The notes beneath the pieces were generated by a model. The model made no database searches, was not told the DNA's origin, and was given only the letters and a program-made list of their open reading frames with translations. Positions 62,131 through 64,000 of a DNA stretch of 64,000 nt are shown here, one piece after another; the first letter of the stretch is position 1, and each line of letters opens with the position of its first letter. Source of the stretch: Helicobacter sp. NHP19-003 (GTDB lineage Bacteria; Campylobacterota; Campylobacteria; Campylobacterales; Helicobacteraceae). A program made the position numbers and the translations under genes. The stretch lies in NCBI RefSeq assembly GCF_019703305.1, contig NZ_AP024814.1, positions 992,001 through 1,056,000 on the forward strand, read 5' to 3'.

Positions 62131-64000
62131 TCACTGGCAATGGTGGCATTCGATGGAGCGGTCGAAAACGCCTTTTTCTTCTAAGTGGGGGCTTTGGGTG
62201 CGTAGGTAGTAGGTGGATTTTAGCCCAAGCTTCCACGCTAGATGGTAGATTTCGTGCAAGAGTTTGCCATTGGCTTTATCGGGGCGTAAAAAGAGATTTA
62301 AACTCTGCCCTTGGTCGATCCACTTTTGGCGTACGGCGGCTAGGCGGACAATGTTTTTAGGGTCAATGTCGTAAGCAGAAGTGTAGTAATTCCAAGTCTC
62401 AAGGCTCAAGTTTGGCACGACTACGGGGATCATGCCGCTTAAATTCTCTTCAAACCATTTCTTTTGGTAAATGGGCTCAATGGTTTGGGTCGTGCCGACT
62501 AAAATAGAGATCGAGCTGGTGGGCGCAACCGCCATTAAATAGCCATTTCTAAGACCCTGTTTTTGCACCTGTGCTTTGAGGCCATCCCAATCGCAAGTGG
62601 GCTGACGGGGGGCGATCTCTAGGGCTTCTTTTTTGGCTCTATCCACGGGGAAAACGCCCTTGCTCCACGCCGAGCCTGCAAAGTGGGCGTAGCTGCCCCG
62701 CTCTTTAGCTAGATCACTGCTTGCCTTGATCGTTTCAAAACTGATTTTCTCCATTAAAGCGTCTATTTTAATGGCGTGCTCCACGCTCCCCCATACAATT
62801 TGGGCTTGGGCGAGCATTTGCGCCTCGCCCATCACACCTAGCCCGATCGCCCGACTTTTTAGGTTTGTCTTTTTAGCTTTAGCGGTGGGGTAGAAGTTTA
62901 GATCGATCACATTATCCAGCATACGCACGGCAATGGGCACGACCCGCTCAATGTCTGCTGGGGTGTGGATTTTGCTTAAATTCAAGCTGGCTAGATTACA
63001 CACGGCAAGCGTGCCCTCTTCGGGGACTTTGGTCGCCATGAAGATTTTTTGCCCGTTGATCGAGTCGTTGCTGGTGAGTTTGTTTGCCCTCTTTTCAATG
63101 CCCGCATCGGTGCAAATACGCTCTTCTTCCTCAAAATACGCCCTCTTGCCATCGACAAAATCCACTTGCATTTTGTAGTGGCTGGAGCGGGTGTTTTGGT
63201 AAATCTCGGTGCAAAGGTTAGACGAGCGGATCATGCCGGCGTGGGCGTTGGGGTTGGCGTGGTTGGCGTTGTCCTTAAAGCCTAAAAAGGGCAAACCGCT
63301 CTCAAAGTAGTTGGTTAAAATCTTTTTCCACAGCGTACGGGCACTGACTTTTTCTTTGCTGATATGGGGGTTTTGCTCGTAGGCAAGGTAACGTTTTTTA
63401 AACTCTTCTCCATAGTGTTCGGTCAAATCTTTGCACACATAGGGGTCAAAGAGCGTCCAAACTTCGTCCTTTTCCACCCGCTCCATAAATAGATCGCAAA
63501 TCCACAGGGCTGGGAAGAGATCGTGGGCACGGCGGCGTTCATCGCCGCTGTTTTTGCGTAAGTCAATGAACTCCAAAACATCCATGTGCCAAATCTCTAA
63601 ATACACAGAGATCGCCCCCTTACGGGTGCCGAGTTGATCTACGGCGATCGCCACATCATTGACGATCTTTAAGAAAGGGATCACCCCTGCACTGGCACTT
63701 TTATGCCCGTCAATGTAACTGCCTAAACAACGCACTTGGCTAAAGTCCCAGCCGATCCCCCCGCCATATTTGGAGAGTAAAGCCATGTCCTTGTAGCTGT
63801 CAAAAATCCCCTCTATGTTGTCAGGGGTCGAGCCCACATAGCAAGAGCTGAGTTGGTGGTTTGGGGTGCGTGCATTGGAGAGTGTGGGTGTGGCACACAT
63901 CATTTCAAAGCGGCTTAAAACCCCGTAAAACTCTAGGGCTTTGGCATTGGGATCGCTCTCATTTTGTGCCAAGAACATGGCGATTGCCATGAACATGTGC
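62131..64000 (-). CDS. nrdA: Ribonucleoside-diphosphate reductase alpha subunit (C-terminal part)
   Basis: About 620 C-terminal residues are in the window; the start lies beyond the right edge. It has ATPTLSNARTPNHQLSSCYV, LLSKYGGGIGWDFSQVR, SNLCTEIYQNTRSSHYK, LAVCNLASLNLSKI and APTSSISILVGTTQTIEPI, the conserved barrel and radical-site motifs of class Ia enzymes. It ends SIECHHCQ, whose Cys pair would be the swinging thiols that re-reduce the active site. It makes deoxyribonucleotides with NrdB. It corresponds to H. pylori HP0680. Confidence 0.96.
   Translation of the reverse strand, partial: HMFMAIAMFLAQNESDPNAKALEFYGVLSRFEMMCATPTLSNARTPNHQLSSCYVGSTPDNIEGIFDSYKDMALLSKYGGGIGWDFSQVRCLGSYIDGHKSASAGVIPFLKIVNDVAIAVDQLGTRKGAISVYLEIWHMDVLEFIDLRKNSGDERRRAHDLFPALWICDLFMERVEKDEVWTLFDPYVCKDLTEHYGEEFKKRYLAYEQNPHISKEKVSARTLWKKILTNYFESGLPFLGFKDNANHANPNAHAGMIRSSNLCTEIYQNTRSSHYKMQVDFVDGKRAYFEEEERICTDAGIEKRANKLTSNDSINGQKIFMATKVPEEGTLAVCNLASLNLSKIHTPADIERVVPIAVRMLDNVIDLNFYPTAKAKKTNLKSRAIGLGVMGEAQMLAQAQIVWGSVEHAIKIDALMEKISFETIKASSDLAKERGSYAHFAGSAWSKGVFPVDRAKKEALEIAPRQPTCDWDGLKAQVQKQGLRNGYLMAVAPTSSISILVGTTQTIEPIYQKKWFEENLSGMIPVVVPNLSLETWNYYTSAYDIDPKNIVRLAAVRQKWIDQGQSLNLFLRPDKANGKLLHEIYHLAWKLGLKSTYYLRTQSPHLEEKGVFDRSIECHHCQ

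Noticed and set aside
1-64000. Insertion sequences, prophage genes and ribosomal RNA
   Set aside because: No transposase, terminal inverted repeat pair, phage structural gene or rRNA segment was recognised anywhere in the window.

Overview
The window is a chromosome segment of a Helicobacter, most likely a non-pylori gastric species of the felis/heilmannii/bizzozeronii type. Many products match Helicobacter pylori proteins closely: NikR with all nickel ligands at the same residue numbers, HP0958/FlgZ, the CrdAB and CznABC metal exporters, and short FlgA. Several gene blocks keep H. pylori 26695 order (HP numbers are from memory): rpsP-KH-rimM-trmD-rplS (HP1151-HP1147), murD/mraY, HP1485-HP1474, fumC-crdA-crdB-czcB-czcA (HP1325-HP1329), nikR/nadD, rsfS/miaA, lgt to gpsA (HP0955-HP0961), DUF3240-cznABC-glyS-HP0973-gpmI (HP0968-HP0974), fbp plus a small protein, and nrdA. 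The blocks are joined differently from H. pylori, and G+C is clearly higher than the 39% of H. pylori (one 60-base line counted by hand gave 53%).

Layout. 1-2.3 kb: a broken detoxification-type cluster read leftwards (flavodoxin-fold NAD(P)H oxidoreductase, alpha/beta hydrolase, Zn alcohol dehydrogenase), the last two interrupted by several single-base frameshifts. 2.4-4.8 kb: ribosomal protein and tRNA/16S maturation operon, with a frameshifted KH-protein gene inside. 4.75-5.6 kb: no clear gene. 5.6-9.8 kb: a MscS-type channel, murD and mraY. 9.9-21.3 kb: one long rightward, tightly packed run from a split META-domain lipoprotein through hemJ, ubiE, serS, uvrD, flgA, ubiX and coaD to tmk. 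21.3-26.9 kb: the copper export operon crdA-crdB-cusB-cusA, facing fumC across a control region with 11-bp tandem repeats. 28.5-30.9 kb: a secreted alginate-lyase-like protein and a periplasmic alpha carbonic anhydrase. 30.9-39.2 kb: leftward housekeeping genes (miaA, rsfS, nadD, nikR, lgt, an RluA-type synthase, waaA, flgZ, a Nif3-like gene, glyQ and gpsA with a frameshift). 39.2-46.9 kb: DUF3240-cznABC-glyS. 47.0-49.4 kb: a lysozyme-like secreted protein and gpmI. 49.4-53.0 kb: a 5-oxoprolinase operon pxpA-NRAMP-pxpB-pxpC. 53.0-54.8 kb: fbp, a small Cys-containing protein and an outer-membrane protein. 54.8-61.9 kb: an AT-rich four-gene cassette. The window ends inside nrdA.

The most interesting region is 54781-61869, a translationally coupled operon for a GHKL (MutL/MORC-like) ATPase, a Z1-domain superfamily-2 ATPase, a PD-(D/E)XK nuclease of DUF4420 type and an AIPR protein. 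These families are known partners in restriction-like phage defence, normally alongside a DNA cytosine methyltransferase. No methyltransferase is present here, so this may be a methylase-free variant or one that uses a methylase elsewhere in the genome.

A second theme is frameshifts at short homopolymers: hydrolase, alcohol dehydrogenase, KH protein, META lipoprotein and gpsA. GpsA should be essential, so at least some may be sequence errors; the pile-up in the first 3 kb may instead be real decay.
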